Shown piece by piece: positions 26,251-34,833 of a stretch of DNA of 64,000 bases; within the stretch, counting starts at the first letter, position 1, and each line of letters starts with the position of its first letter. The DNA is taken from contig NZ_VIVR01000001.1 in NCBI RefSeq assembly GCF_007828955.1, positions 868,001 through 932,000 of the forward strand, given 5' to 3'. The DNA is from Kitasatospora atroaurantiaca (GTDB lineage Bacteria; Actinomycetota; Actinomycetes; Streptomycetales; Streptomycetaceae). A model generated the notes under the pieces. The model was not told where the DNA came from, searched no databases, and saw only the letters and a list, made by a program, of their open reading frames with translations. Both the position numbers and the translations under genes were made by a program.

Positions 26251-26778
26251 GTGACGGGTCACGGCGGGGCGGCGTCGCCGCAGGAGGCGGAGGTGCCGGT
26301 CGAAGCGGCGGCCGAGCGCCTCAAGGAGCGCATCTACGCCACGATCACCATGATCTCGGTGATCGTGGGACTCTCCGCCACCCACGGGGTCGGGCCGGGC
26401 GGAGCCGCCGCGACCTTGGCAACCACCGCGCTCGGTCTCTGGCTCGCCGCCCTGGTCGCGGACCAGCAGGCTCACCGGACGGTCTACCGAAGCCTCGCCA
26501 CCGGGGCGGAGCTGCGCAGGATGCTCTACGTCAGCAGCCCGCTCCTGCTGTCCGCGGTCGCCCCGCTGGTGATGGTCGGGATCGCGGCCACGGGTGCCAT
26601 GTCACTGCACACCGCCCTGGTCACGGCGGTGGCGCTCGCGATCGCCTCACTGTTCGTCTGGGGCTGCGTGGGCGGGGTGCGGATGGGCGGCGGGGTGCCG
26701 GCCGCGCTGCTCGCCGGTGCGGTGGACACCGTGATCGGCGTGGCCGTGGCCCTCGTCAAGGTCACCGCCGGGCACTGA
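26251..26778 (+). CDS. Small multi-span membrane protein, unknown
   Basis: A 175-residue protein from a GTG with GGAGGA upstream. After a polar N terminus (Glu/Ala-rich, with LKERIYATI) there are four hydrophobic segments (TMISVIVGLSA; ALGLWLAALVA; SPLLLSAVAPLVMVGIAA; ALLAGAVDTVIGVAVALV). I do not recognise a named family; similar four-helix proteins are widespread in streptomycetes. It is convergent with the Rv1733c-like gene. Confidence 0.7.
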   Translation: MTGHGGAASPQEAEVPVEAAAERLKERIYATITMISVIVGLSATHGVGPGGAAATLATTALGLWLAALVADQQAHRTVYRSLATGAELRRMLYVSSPLLLSAVAPLVMVGIAATGAMSLHTALVTAVALAIASLFVWGCVGGVRMGGGVPAALLAGAVDTVIGVAVALVKVTAGH

Positions 26779-26822
26779 GCCCGTACGGCCCGCTCTCGGA
26801 TCGGGGGCCGGACGCCACGCCG

Positions 26823-27479
26823 TCAGACCCCGGGTTCGTCCGGCGTGCCGCGTGCCCGGCCCGACCAGGTCGGCTCCACCTCGGCCCACTCCCTGTCCCA
26901 GTCCGCGGCCGCACGGCGGTCGAGGGCGATCCGGCGCACGCCGAGAACGGCGATGACGGTCAGCGACACGGCGGTCACGGTGCCGATCCCGACGGCGATC
27001 GCGTCGCTCTGCAGGCCGGCGGCCGAGCGGGGCGCGGGGGCGAGCGTGCCGCTGTCGCTCAGCCAGACCGTCACGGTCGACCCCGGCTGAGCGTTCGCGG
27101 GGACGGTCGCCTGGCCGGTCGTGGTGTGCCCGGCAGGTGATGTCCAGGCCACCTGGGCCTCGTAGGTGACATGGCCGTCACCCGTGGGTGACGGGTCCGT
27201 CCCCTCGGGCGGGGTGAGCAGGACCGCCTGCGACCGGTGGACGTGCGCGGCCGCCGCTCGCGCGTTCGCCTCCGCCTCCCGCAGGGTCAGGAAAGCCGCG
27301 GCGCAGGCGAGTGCGGCCGCCAGCAGGATGCTCAGCCGCGCACCAAGCCAGAGCCTGCTGCGGGCTCGGTCGAGCGGGCGGCACAGCGGGTTGTGGTCCG
27401 TGCCGAGCGCCCGGCGCAGATGCGCCGCCGACGGACGCGGAGAGCCCTTCGGCCGGAGGTCGGGAGAGTTGCGGGCCAT
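26823..27479 (-). CDS. Rv1733c-family membrane protein
   Basis: A 218-residue protein with GAGGAGG 7 nt before the ATG. The N-terminal segment HNPLCRPLDRARSRLWL is the family hallmark. One helix at about residues 45-66 and another at about 163-185 flank an extracytoplasmic domain (HVTYEAQVAWTSPAGHTTTGQA ... VWLSDSGTLAPAP). In Mycobacterium Rv1733c belongs to the DosR dormancy regulon; Streptomyces has many paralogues. The neighbourhood (SHOCT protein, tandem USP) is also of the stress/hypoxia type. Confidence 0.85.
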   Translation of the reverse strand: MARNSPDLRPKGSPRPSAAHLRRALGTDHNPLCRPLDRARSRLWLGARLSILLAAALACAAAFLTLREAEANARAAAAHVHRSQAVLLTPPEGTDPSPTGDGHVTYEAQVAWTSPAGHTTTGQATVPANAQPGSTVTVWLSDSGTLAPAPRSAAGLQSDAIAVGIGTVTAVSLTVIAVLGVRRIALDRRAAADWDREWAEVEPTWSGRARGTPDEPGV

Positions 27480-27585
27480 GATCCGCCTCCTCGGGCCGGT
27501 CCTTCAGTGAAGGTTCCGGCTTTCCAGCATCCTCCTGCTGCCCCGCCGTTCCAAGGGCAGACGGGCAGACTTCGTGCGGTGCCGG

Positions 27586-27855
27586 TCATCCGCCGGCGGG
27601 GCCGGGTGGCCCGCCTCGCAGGGTGTCCAGGCGGTGGCGGTACTCCTCGGCGTCGATCTCGCCCCGGGCGAAGCGCTCGGCGAGCAGTTGCTCGGGGGTC
27701 GGGCGATCCGACGGCGGCATCGGGGTGCGCTGCGGGGCGCGGCCCAGGTAACGGACCACGGCGACCGCCCCGAAGATGATCACTCCCAGGAGAAGCAGCA
27801 TGATGATGGTCATCAGGCCGTAGCCCCAGCCGCCCATGCGGTCGTGCCAGTACAT
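27586..27855 (-). CDS. Small membrane protein with SHOCT domain
   Basis: An 89-residue protein with GGAGGA 7 nt before the ATG. A single hydrophobic helix (LMTIIMLLLLGVIIFGAVAVV, residues about 14-34) is followed by a linker and a SHOCT motif (PEQLLAERFARGEIDAEEYRHRLDTL). The family is a common small actinobacterial membrane protein of unknown function. The gene is divergent from the USP gene at 28090. Confidence 0.85.
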   Translation of the reverse strand: MYWHDRMGGWGYGLMTIIMLLLLGVIIFGAVAVVRYLGRAPQRTPMPPSDRPTPEQLLAERFARGEIDAEEYRHRLDTLRGGPPGPAGG

Positions 27856-28089
27856 TGCGGGCTCCTCCCGGACGAGGTGGTGAAGGCTGAGCCCTCACCA
27901 CCCATCGTGCATCCGGATCCCCCTTCGGGGCGGGCCGAGCGGCTCGGCCGCAGGCGGGGCCCCTTGACCCCTCCCGGCCCGGCCGGTGCGGTCCATAGAG
28001 TGGAGATGAGGCCCGAGGACGCCGTGGCCGACCGTTGTCGGCAGGGATGGGCGCTGCTGCCCCGGCTCAGGAGAGACCGTGGAGGAGCC

Positions 28090-28962
28090 ATGACAGTCAC
28101 CGGCGAAGGCGGTCCGATCGTGGCCGGCATCGACGCCGTCCGCTCCTGGCGACCCACCGCCGCGTGGGCCGCCGACGAGGCGGAGCGTCGCCGACTGCCC
28201 CTGCGGCTGGTGCACGGGGTGCCGCCCTTGGTCCACGACGCCCGCGGATTCGAGGGGGACGTGTACCACAAGTCGCTGCTCAAGCGGGGTGACGAGGTCC
28301 TCGACGAGGTCGCCGCCTTCGTCCGCGAGCGGCGCCCCGGGCTGGAGGTGGCCACGCTGCTGGCGGACGGCGGGCCGGCCCAGGTGCTGCTCCGGCAGGC
28401 CCATCACGCGCGGCTCGTGGTGCTCGGATCACGCCGGCTGTCGCGGCTGGAGGAGGTCGTGAGCGCCAACTCGGTGGTCGTGCCCGTGAGCGCACAGGCC
28501 GCCTGCCCGGTCGTCGTGGTGGTCGACGGCGAGCACGTCACCCAGCAGCCGCCGTACGTGGTGGTCGGCGTGGACGGCAGCGATTCGTCCGAGGCGGCCG
28601 TCGACCACGCCTTCGAGGCCGCCGCCCTACGCGGTGCCGACCTCCGGGCCCTGTGGGTCTGGCAGGCCCCGCCGCTCGGGCTGGTGGACGAGCCCTCCGC
28701 GATCGAGGAGTGCCGCCGCCTGCTCTCGGAGGCGGTGGCCGGACGCGCCGGGGCGTACCCCGACGTGCAGGTGAGCCACGAGGTGGTGCGCGGCCACCCG
28801 GTCGAGGAGCTGGCCGGCGCGTCGGAGCACGCCCTGGCCGTCGTCGTCGGACGGCGCGGGCGCGGCGGCTTCACCGGGATGCGCCTCGGCTCCGTCCCGC
28901 ACGGGCTGCTGCACCACGCCCACTGCCCGGTCGTGACCGTACCCCCGCGGGACGGGAAGTGA
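28090..28962 (+). CDS. Universal stress protein, tandem USP domains
   Basis: A 290-residue protein with GGAGGA directly before the ATG. Two USP domains: residues about 8-140, and about 150-288. The second has the ATP-binding G-2x-G-9x-GS pattern in GRRGRGGFTGMRLGSVPHGL; the first is less canonical (VVLGSRRLSRLEEVVSAN) and may not bind ATP. Double-domain USPs of actinobacteria (Rv2623 type) respond to hypoxia or stationary phase. It is probably grouped functionally with the Rv1733c-like and SHOCT genes. Confidence 0.92.
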   Translation: MTVTGEGGPIVAGIDAVRSWRPTAAWAADEAERRRLPLRLVHGVPPLVHDARGFEGDVYHKSLLKRGDEVLDEVAAFVRERRPGLEVATLLADGGPAQVLLRQAHHARLVVLGSRRLSRLEEVVSANSVVVPVSAQAACPVVVVVDGEHVTQQPPYVVVGVDGSDSSEAAVDHAFEAAALRGADLRALWVWQAPPLGLVDEPSAIEECRRLLSEAVAGRAGAYPDVQVSHEVVRGHPVEELAGASEHALAVVVGRRGRGGFTGMRLGSVPHGLLHHAHCPVVTVPPRDGK

Positions 28963-29056
28963 CCCGGGGCCGCCGGAGCGGCTCCGCCGGCAGGTCAGGT
29001 GGACGAGCACTGCAGCAGGGGCGCGTGGGGGCACCTCCCGGCCGAAGGCTGGGGGA

Positions 29057-29096
29057 GAACTGCGCGAAGCGGTAGGGCACAGGTCGTTGGCTTCCG
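29057..29096 (+). repeat. 40-nt repeat, upstream copy
   Basis: This 40-nt segment (starting GAACTGCGCGAAGC, ending GTTGGCTTCCG) is the exact reverse complement of 30876-30915. The two copies flank the oxidoreductase gene at 29204-30805. The neighbouring bases here (GGGGGAG) are a degenerate version of the second copy's outer arm. Confidence 0.85.
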
Positions 29097-29203
29097 GTCT
29101 CGCGCACGCACTTCATCAAGCAGAGCCCCGCGCCCCCTGGGATGCCCGATCCTGCTCCGTGCACCTCTGGTGGGCGGCCCGCGGGCTCTGGTAGGACTGC
29201 GTC

Positions 29204-30805
29204 ATGCAGCCCCGTGAAGGAATCCCGGCGGCCGGCGGTGCCTCGCGGCCACCCGCTCGTTCGACGTACGACGCCGTCATCATCGGCGGCGGGCACAACG
29301 GCCTGGTCGCGGCGGCCTATCTGGCCCGCGCGGGGCGCAGCGTGCTGGTCCTGGAGCGGCTCGGCCGGACCGGCGGCGCCGCCGTGTCCACCCAGGCGTT
29401 CCCCGGTGTGCAGGCACGGCTGTCCCAGTACTCGTATCTGGTGAGCCTGCTGCCCCGGAAGATCGTCGACGAGCTGGGGCTGCGCTTCGCCGTCCGGCGC
29501 CGGCGGATCTCCTCGTACACCCCGACCACCCGTGACGGCCGGCCGGGCGGGCTGCTGGTGGACAACGGCGACGAGGCCCGCACCGCTGATTCGTTCCGTC
29601 AACTGACCGGCTCCGACCGCGAGTTCGACTCATGGAGGGAGTTCTACGGGATGACCCGGCAGGTGGCCGAGCGGGTCTTCCCGTCCCTCACCGAGCCGCT
29701 GCCCAGCCAGGCGGAGCTGCGCGAGCGGGTCGCCGACCCGGCCGCCTGGGAGGCGCTCTTCGAGCGGCCGATCGGCGAGACGGTGGAGCGCTTCTTCAGC
29801 CACGACCTGGTCCGGGGCGTGGTGCTGACGGACGCTCTGATCGGCACCTTCACCCACGCCCACGACCCGTCGCTGCGTCAGAACCGCTGCTTCCTCTACC
29901 ACGTGATCGGCGGCGGCACCGGCGACTGGGACGTACCCGTCGGCGGCATGGGCGCGCTCACCGACGCGCTCGCCGACGCTGCGCGGGCCGCCGGGGCGGA
30001 GATCCTCACCGGCTGCGAGGTGACCGCGCTGGACCCGGACGGCGCCGTGGCGGAGGTGGCCTACCGGACGGGCGACGTCGAACGCCGGGTGGGGGCCCGT
30101 CAGGTGCTGTCCAACGCCGCTCCCCAGACCCTGGCCGGGCTGCTCGGCCGCAAGCCCGCGGTGCCCGGGCCGCAGGGCTCGCAGCTGAAGGTGAACATGC
30201 TGCTGCGCAGGCTCCCCCGCCTGCGGGACGGCTCGGTGGACCCCCGCGAGGCCTTCGCCGGCACCTTCCACATCGCCGAGTCGTACGGCGAGTTGGAGGC
30301 CGCGTACCGCGAGGCCGCCGATGGCCGCATCCCGTCACCCGCACCGTCGGAGATCTACTGCCACTCGCTGGCCGACCCGTCGATCCTGGGCCCGGACCTC
30401 GCGGCCCGGGGTTTCCACACCCTCACCCTCTTCGGCCTGCACCTGCCCGCCGGGCTCTTCACGGAGGGCGGCGACGCGACGCGCAGGGCGGCCCTCGACG
30501 CCGTGCTGGCACCCCTGGACGCCTGCCTCGACGAGCCGCTCGCGGACTGCCTGGCGCTGGACGGGGAGGGCCGGCCGTGCATCGAGGTGAAGAGCCCCCT
30601 GGACCTGGAGCACGACCTCGGCCTGCCCGGCGGGAACATCTTCCACCAGGACCTGGAGTTCCCCTACGGCGACGGCACCGACAACCGCTGGGGCGTCGCC
30701 ACCGGCCATCCCAAGGTCCTGCTCTGCGGGGCGGGCGCACTGCGCGGCGGAGGCGTCAGCGGCATCCCGGGCCACAACGCAGCGATGGCTGCCCTCGGCC
30801 GCTGA
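29204..30805 (+). CDS. FAD-dependent oxidoreductase, phytoene-desaturase/PYROXD2 type
   Basis: A 533-residue flavoprotein from the ATG at 29204. Near the N terminus is the Rossmann GxGxxG motif (VIIGGGHNGLVAAAYLARAG) followed by VLVLERLGRTGGAA, as in CrtI and amine oxidase-like enzymes. A second conserved block lies at the C terminus (LCGAGALRGGGVSGIPGHNAA). The length and the segment GGMGALTDALADAARAAGAEI fit the PYROXD2-like subgroup. There is no carotenoid gene nearby, so a role in carotenoid synthesis is not supported. The gene stands between two 40-nt inverted repeats. Confidence 0.88.
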   Translation: MQPREGIPAAGGASRPPARSTYDAVIIGGGHNGLVAAAYLARAGRSVLVLERLGRTGGAAVSTQAFPGVQARLSQYSYLVSLLPRKIVDELGLRFAVRRRRISSYTPTTRDGRPGGLLVDNGDEARTADSFRQLTGSDREFDSWREFYGMTRQVAERVFPSLTEPLPSQAELRERVADPAAWEALFERPIGETVERFFSHDLVRGVVLTDALIGTFTHAHDPSLRQNRCFLYHVIGGGTGDWDVPVGGMGALTDALADAARAAGAEILTGCEVTALDPDGAVAEVAYRTGDVERRVGARQVLSNAAPQTLAGLLGRKPAVPGPQGSQLKVNMLLRRLPRLRDGSVDPREAFAGTFHIAESYGELEAAYREAADGRIPSPAPSEIYCHSLADPSILGPDLAARGFHTLTLFGLHLPAGLFTEGGDATRRAALDAVLAPLDACLDEPLADCLALDGEGRPCIEVKSPLDLEHDLGLPGGNIFHQDLEFPYGDGTDNRWGVATGHPKVLLCGAGALRGGGVSGIPGHNAAMAALGR

Positions 30806-30850
30806 GCGGCTCCGCCGATTCGGGGGCAACCCATCAGGATCGGGAATCCC

Positions 30851-30926
30851 AGGGGCGCGGGGAACTGCGCGAGAACGGAAGCCAACGACCTGTGCCCTAC
30901 CGCTTCGCGCAGTTCCCCGCGCCCCT
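30851..30926 (+). repeat. Long hairpin containing the second 40-nt repeat copy
   Basis: Perfect 21-bp arms (30851-30871 and 30906-30926, including GGGGCGCGGGGAACTGCGCG) with a 34-nt loop, 45 nt after the oxidoreductase stop. The inner part 30876-30915 is the reverse complement of 29057-29096. It looks like a dispersed streptomycete palindromic repeat that can also serve as terminator. Confidence 0.8.
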
Positions 30927-31042
30927 GTGGTGAGCCGATCCCGATCGGTACTCGCCGGGCCGCGCGGAAATACCGGCATACGTTCGCCTGTACGAAAGAT
31001 CCCTTTGGTCAGCCGCACGCTCCGCCCGGCAACAACGTTGGC

Positions 31043-32260
31043 ATGCGAGTAGCCATCGTCACCGAGTCCTTCCCTCCCGAGGTCAACGGCGTCGCCCACA
31101 GCGTGCTGCGGACCGCGGAGCACCTGGCCCGCCGTGGCCACCAGCCCCTGGTCATCACCCCGGCCCCCGCGCGGGGCGCCCACTGCCCGCCGCACTCCTT
31201 CGGCCCCGAGGAGACTCCGCTGCCGGTGGTGCGGATCCCCTCCGTTCCGCTGCCCGGCTACCCGCAGGTGCGCATCGCCCTGCCCAGCTCCCGCCTCGCG
31301 ACCGCCATCGCCGGCCACCGGCCCGACCTGGTGCACCTGGCCGGGCCGTTCGTGCTCGGCGCGCGGGCCGCACAGGTCGCCCAGCGGCTCGGCCTGCCCG
31401 CGGTCGCGGTGTACCAGACCGACCTCGCCGGCTACGCCCAGGCGTACCGGGTCGGCCGCGGGCTCGGTTCGGCCGCCGCCTGGCACCGGATCAGGACGAT
31501 CCACCGCTCGGCCGCCCGCACCCTCGCCCCCTCCACCCCGGCCGCGCACGACCTCACGGCCAACGGAGTACCCCGGGTGAAGCTCTGGCCGCGCGGCGTG
31601 GACTCCGCCCGGTTCCACCCGAGCCACCGCGACGAGGCGCTGCACCGCGCCCTCGCACCCAACGGCGAGGTGCTGGTCGGCTATGTCGGCCGGCTCGCCC
31701 CCGAGAAGCGCGTCGACCTGCTCGCCGGGGCGTGCGGGCTGCCCGGCGTACGGGTGGTGGTGATCGGGGACGGCCCCAGCGGGCCCGCCCTGCGTACGGC
31801 CCTGCCCGGCGCGGTGTTCCTCGGCCGCCGCACCGGAGCGGAACTCGCCCGGTACTTCGCCACCCTGGACCTCTTCGTGCACACCGGCCCGCTGGAGACC
31901 TTCTGCCAGACCATCCAGGAGGCGATGGCGAGCGGTGTCCCGGTGGTCGCCCCCGCGGTCGGCGGGCCGCTGGACCTGGTCGGCCACCGCCGCACCGGCC
32001 TGCTGGTCCCGCCGCGGGACGCCAAGGCGGTCACCCGGGCCGTCGCCGCACTGGCCGCCGAGCCGGAACTGCGGGCCGCCTACGGCCGGGCCGGGCGGGC
32101 GGACGTGACGGCCCGTACCTGGGAAGCCGTCGGTGACCTGCTGCTGCGTCACTACCGGGAGGTGCTGGCCGAGCACCACGGCACACCTCTGCCGACCGCG
32201 CCCGCACCGACGATGCCGGCGCCCGCGCCCGTGGCACTCGCGGAGGAACAGCCGGTATGA
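31043..32260 (+). CDS. GT4-family glycosyltransferase (mannosyltransferase-like)
   Basis: A 405-residue retaining glycosyltransferase. The N-terminal motif RVAIVTESFPPEVNGVAHSV is typical of GDP-mannose-dependent alpha-mannosyltransferases (MgtA/PimB-like). The C-terminal donor domain has GYVGRLAPEKRVDLL and an E-x7-E motif in ETFCQTIQEAMASG. Its TGA overlaps the ATG of the next gene (ATGA), so it is translationally coupled. Probable role: mannosylation of a membrane phospholipid or cell-wall glycan. Confidence 0.9.
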   Translation: MRVAIVTESFPPEVNGVAHSVLRTAEHLARRGHQPLVITPAPARGAHCPPHSFGPEETPLPVVRIPSVPLPGYPQVRIALPSSRLATAIAGHRPDLVHLAGPFVLGARAAQVAQRLGLPAVAVYQTDLAGYAQAYRVGRGLGSAAAWHRIRTIHRSAARTLAPSTPAAHDLTANGVPRVKLWPRGVDSARFHPSHRDEALHRALAPNGEVLVGYVGRLAPEKRVDLLAGACGLPGVRVVVIGDGPSGPALRTALPGAVFLGRRTGAELARYFATLDLFVHTGPLETFCQTIQEAMASGVPVVAPAVGGPLDLVGHRRTGLLVPPRDAKAVTRAVAALAAEPELRAAYGRAGRADVTARTWEAVGDLLLRHYREVLAEHHGTPLPTAPAPTMPAPAPVALAEEQPV

Positions 32261-33426
32261 CCACCCCGCTGCGCATCGTCCGGGTGGCCAACTTCGTCAC
32301 CCCGGTCTCCGGCGGCCTGCGCACCGCCCTGCACCACCTCGGGGCGGGCTACCTCGCCGCCGGGCACCTGCCGGTCCTGGTCGTGCCCGGCCGCAGGCAC
32401 GGCGACGAGTGGACCGCCCAGGGCCGGGTGATCACCCTCCCCGGGCCCGCCGTTCCGGGCAGCGGCGGCTATCGGGTGCTCACCGACCGGCGTGCCGTCG
32501 CACGGACGCTGGCCGGGCTGGCCCCCGACCGCCTGGAGGTCTCGGACCGGACCACGCTGCGCTGGACCGGCGACTGGGCCCGCAGCCGGGGCATCCGCTC
32601 GGTGATGGTCTCCCACGAGAGCGCCGCCGGGGTCCTCGGCACCTGGGGCGTGCGCGCCTCCGCCTCGCGGGTGCTCGCCGACCGGCTCAACGCCCGTACC
32701 GCCCGTGCGTACGACACCGTGGTGTGCACGACGGCCTGGTCCGCCGCCGAGTTCCGGCGGATCGGGGCACGCAACGTCGTCCAGGCGCCGCTGGGCGTCG
32801 ACCTGGAGCTGCTGAACCCCGAGCGGTACGACGCCGCCGTGCGGGCCCGGTACGCCGATCCCGGGCAGGTGCTGCTGGTGCTGTGCTCCAGGCTGTCCAC
32901 CGAGAAGCGGCCCGACCGGGCGCTGGACGCACTCGCCGAGCTGCGACGCCGGCACCGGGTGCCGGCCGTACTCGCGGTGGCGGGGACGGGACCGCTGCGC
33001 CGCCGGCTGGAGGCGCGGGCCCGTGACCAGCGGCTTCCGGTCCGCTTCCTCGGCCATCTCGCCGAGCGTGAGGAGTTGGCGGCGCTGCTGGCGAGCGCGG
33101 ATGCCGTCATCTCTCCCGGACCGGTGGAGACCTTCGGTCTGGCCGCCCTGGAGGCCCTGGCCTGCGGGACGCCGGTCGCGGTGAGCCGCTCCTCCGCACT
33201 GCCGCAGATCATCGGCGCTGCGGGAGCGGTCGCGGACGACACGGGAGCCGGATTCGGCGAGGCCGTACGGGAGTTGCTGTCCCGACCGGAGGCCGAGCGA
33301 CGCGCGGCGGCCCGCGCCCGGGCCGAGGGCTTCGGGTGGGATACGGCCGTGGCGGCCTTCCTGGCCGCCCACGGCGCCCGGGGAGCCACGGCACCCACCG
33401 CTCAGCCTTCGGAGGGGAGTTCGTGA
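32257..33426 (+). CDS. GT4-family glycosyltransferase, second gene of operon
   Basis: A 389-residue protein with the same two-domain GT-B layout. The N terminus reads RIVRVANFVTPVSGGLRTALHHLG, and the donor domain has LSTEKRPDRALDAL and the E-x7-E motif in ETFGLAALEALACG. It overlaps the first glycosyltransferase by ATGA and abuts the SGNH hydrolase gene (GTGATG). The three genes form a conserved streptomycete operon, probably for a glycolipid or cell-envelope sugar. Confidence 0.9.
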   Translation: MTTPLRIVRVANFVTPVSGGLRTALHHLGAGYLAAGHLPVLVVPGRRHGDEWTAQGRVITLPGPAVPGSGGYRVLTDRRAVARTLAGLAPDRLEVSDRTTLRWTGDWARSRGIRSVMVSHESAAGVLGTWGVRASASRVLADRLNARTARAYDTVVCTTAWSAAEFRRIGARNVVQAPLGVDLELLNPERYDAAVRARYADPGQVLLVLCSRLSTEKRPDRALDALAELRRRHRVPAVLAVAGTGPLRRRLEARARDQRLPVRFLGHLAEREELAALLASADAVISPGPVETFGLAALEALACGTPVAVSRSSALPQIIGAAGAVADDTGAGFGEAVRELLSRPEAERRAAARARAEGFGWDTAVAAFLAAHGARGATAPTAQPSEGSS

Positions 33427-34364
33427 TGCCGTTGAGATTCGCCGCCCTCGGCGACTCGCTCACCGAGGGGGTGGGCGATCCTGCCCCGGTCGGCCGACGG
33501 GGCTGGGCCGCCCTCCTGGCTCCGGCCCTGTCCGACGGGCCGGTGGACTTCCACAACTTCGCCCGGAGCGGCGTGCTCAGCAGGGATCTGACGACTGATC
33601 AGCTACCGGCCGCGACCGCCCTGCGGCCGCACTTCGCCGCCGTGGTGGTCGGCGGCAACGACACCCTGCGCGCCGGCTTCGACATCGGCCGGACGGCACA
33701 TCACCTGGACACCGCGATGCACGCGCTGCACGCCGAGGGCACGGTGCTGCTCACCGCCTGCCTGCCGGACCCGGGCCTGCTGCTGGGTCTGCCGCAGCCG
33801 CTCGCCCGCCCGCTGGCGCGCCGGATGCGGGCGGTCAACGCCGTGGTGCACGCGCTCTCCGACCGCTACGGAGCGGTTCACCTGCATGTGGCCGAGCTGC
33901 CCTGGCAGGAGGAGCGCCCCCTGGTGAGCGTGGACCGGCTGCACCCGAGCGCGGCGGGCCACCACCGGATCGCCCGCGAGTTCCACACCCGGCTGACCGC
34001 GCACGGGCACCGACTCGGCGCGGCCCCCGCCGCCGAGCCCTCGGCCCCTCCCCCGGGCCGGCTCGCCGACGCCTGGTGGATGGCGACCCAGGGCACCCGC
34101 TGGGTCGCGGCGCGCTGCACCGACCTGCTCCCGGGACTGCTCGCCCTGGCCGCCGTGGAGACCCGCCACCTCCTCCGCGGCAGTACCGCCGAGCTCGACG
34201 AACGGTCCACCCGTGCCACGGCCTCCGCCCTGGCCCGCCTGCACCTTGCTCCCGCGGCGCGGGCCGGCGTTGCCGGTGGAGTTCTGACCGATGAGCAGGC
34301 AGGTATCCGGACTGAGAGTGTCAGTGACACGGTCGTTTCGAGATCGGCTAGCGCAAGTCGGTGA
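33426..34364 (+). CDS. SGNH/GDSL hydrolase
   Basis: A 312-residue esterase-like protein from the ATG at 33426, with GGAGGGG upstream. Block I is LGDSLTEG (catalytic Ser), block II has FARSG, block III is VVGGNDTLRAG, and block V is DRLHPSAAGHHR (catalytic Asp and His). It has no signal peptide. The last 80 residues are an unrelated-looking helical tail. The third gene of the glycosyltransferase operon; it could acylate or deacylate the glycan product. Its 3' end overlaps the convergent gene at 34348 by 17 nt. Confidence 0.88.
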   Translation: MPLRFAALGDSLTEGVGDPAPVGRRGWAALLAPALSDGPVDFHNFARSGVLSRDLTTDQLPAATALRPHFAAVVVGGNDTLRAGFDIGRTAHHLDTAMHALHAEGTVLLTACLPDPGLLLGLPQPLARPLARRMRAVNAVVHALSDRYGAVHLHVAELPWQEERPLVSVDRLHPSAAGHHRIAREFHTRLTAHGHRLGAAPAAEPSAPPPGRLADAWWMATQGTRWVAARCTDLLPGLLALAAVETRHLLRGSTAELDERSTRATASALARLHLAPAARAGVAGGVLTDEQAGIRTESVSDTVVSRSASASR

Positions 34365-34713
34365 TCTCCGGCGCGAAGACAGTCGCGAGCGGTTCGGGGC
34401 CAATGTACTGCTGGCAAGTGCACGGTCGGGGCTCGTACTGCAGCGGCTTGCGCTCGGCGTCCCAGGCGGTCGGCGCCTCGACCACCTCATGGCACTTGCC
34501 ATCCTTGTCGTGCTTGGCCAGGTGGTGAGTGCAGCCGCAGACCGGCTCGGGCGGCCTGTTCGCCGCGTCCAACGCGAGTTGCTGCCGCTCGGCGAACTTG
34601 AGCAGCTCGAGTTTCCGTTTGTGCCGGGTCTTCAATGCACTCCGGACGTTCTCGCTGACCCAGCCCCCGCCGACCACCACGGCGGGGATGAGCCACCACA
34701 GCCAGCCACCCAT
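34348..34713 (-). CDS. Small membrane-anchored Cys/His-rich protein, unknown
   Basis: A 121-residue protein with an N-terminal helix (WLWWLIPAVVVGGGWV) followed by a charged helix and a Cys/His-rich part: VCGCTHHLAKHDKDGKCHEV, then PRPCTCQQYIGPEP. The Cys-x-Cys pairs and histidines suggest a zinc-ribbon-like site. I do not recognise a functional family. Its C-terminal codons overlap the convergent SGNH hydrolase gene. Confidence 0.72.
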   Translation of the reverse strand: MGGWLWWLIPAVVVGGGWVSENVRSALKTRHKRKLELLKFAERQQLALDAANRPPEPVCGCTHHLAKHDKDGKCHEVVEAPTAWDAERKPLQYEPRPCTCQQYIGPEPLATVFAPEITDLR

Positions 34714-34833
34714 CGCCTACCTCCCCCCACTTGACCGACAGCCACAGCTTATCGGCGGTGTGCGCCACCAGATCTCCCTCCCTCCGACCTGACGCCCGCG
34801 CCCACGGTCGTCCGGACTGAGCCCTGCGGGTGC

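Noticed and set aside
27956..27972. GGGGCCCC-TTGA-CCCCT as a possible DosR/DevR box before the tandem USP gene
   Set aside because: Only partial symmetry and no clear match to the DosR consensus; too weak in GC-rich DNA to claim.
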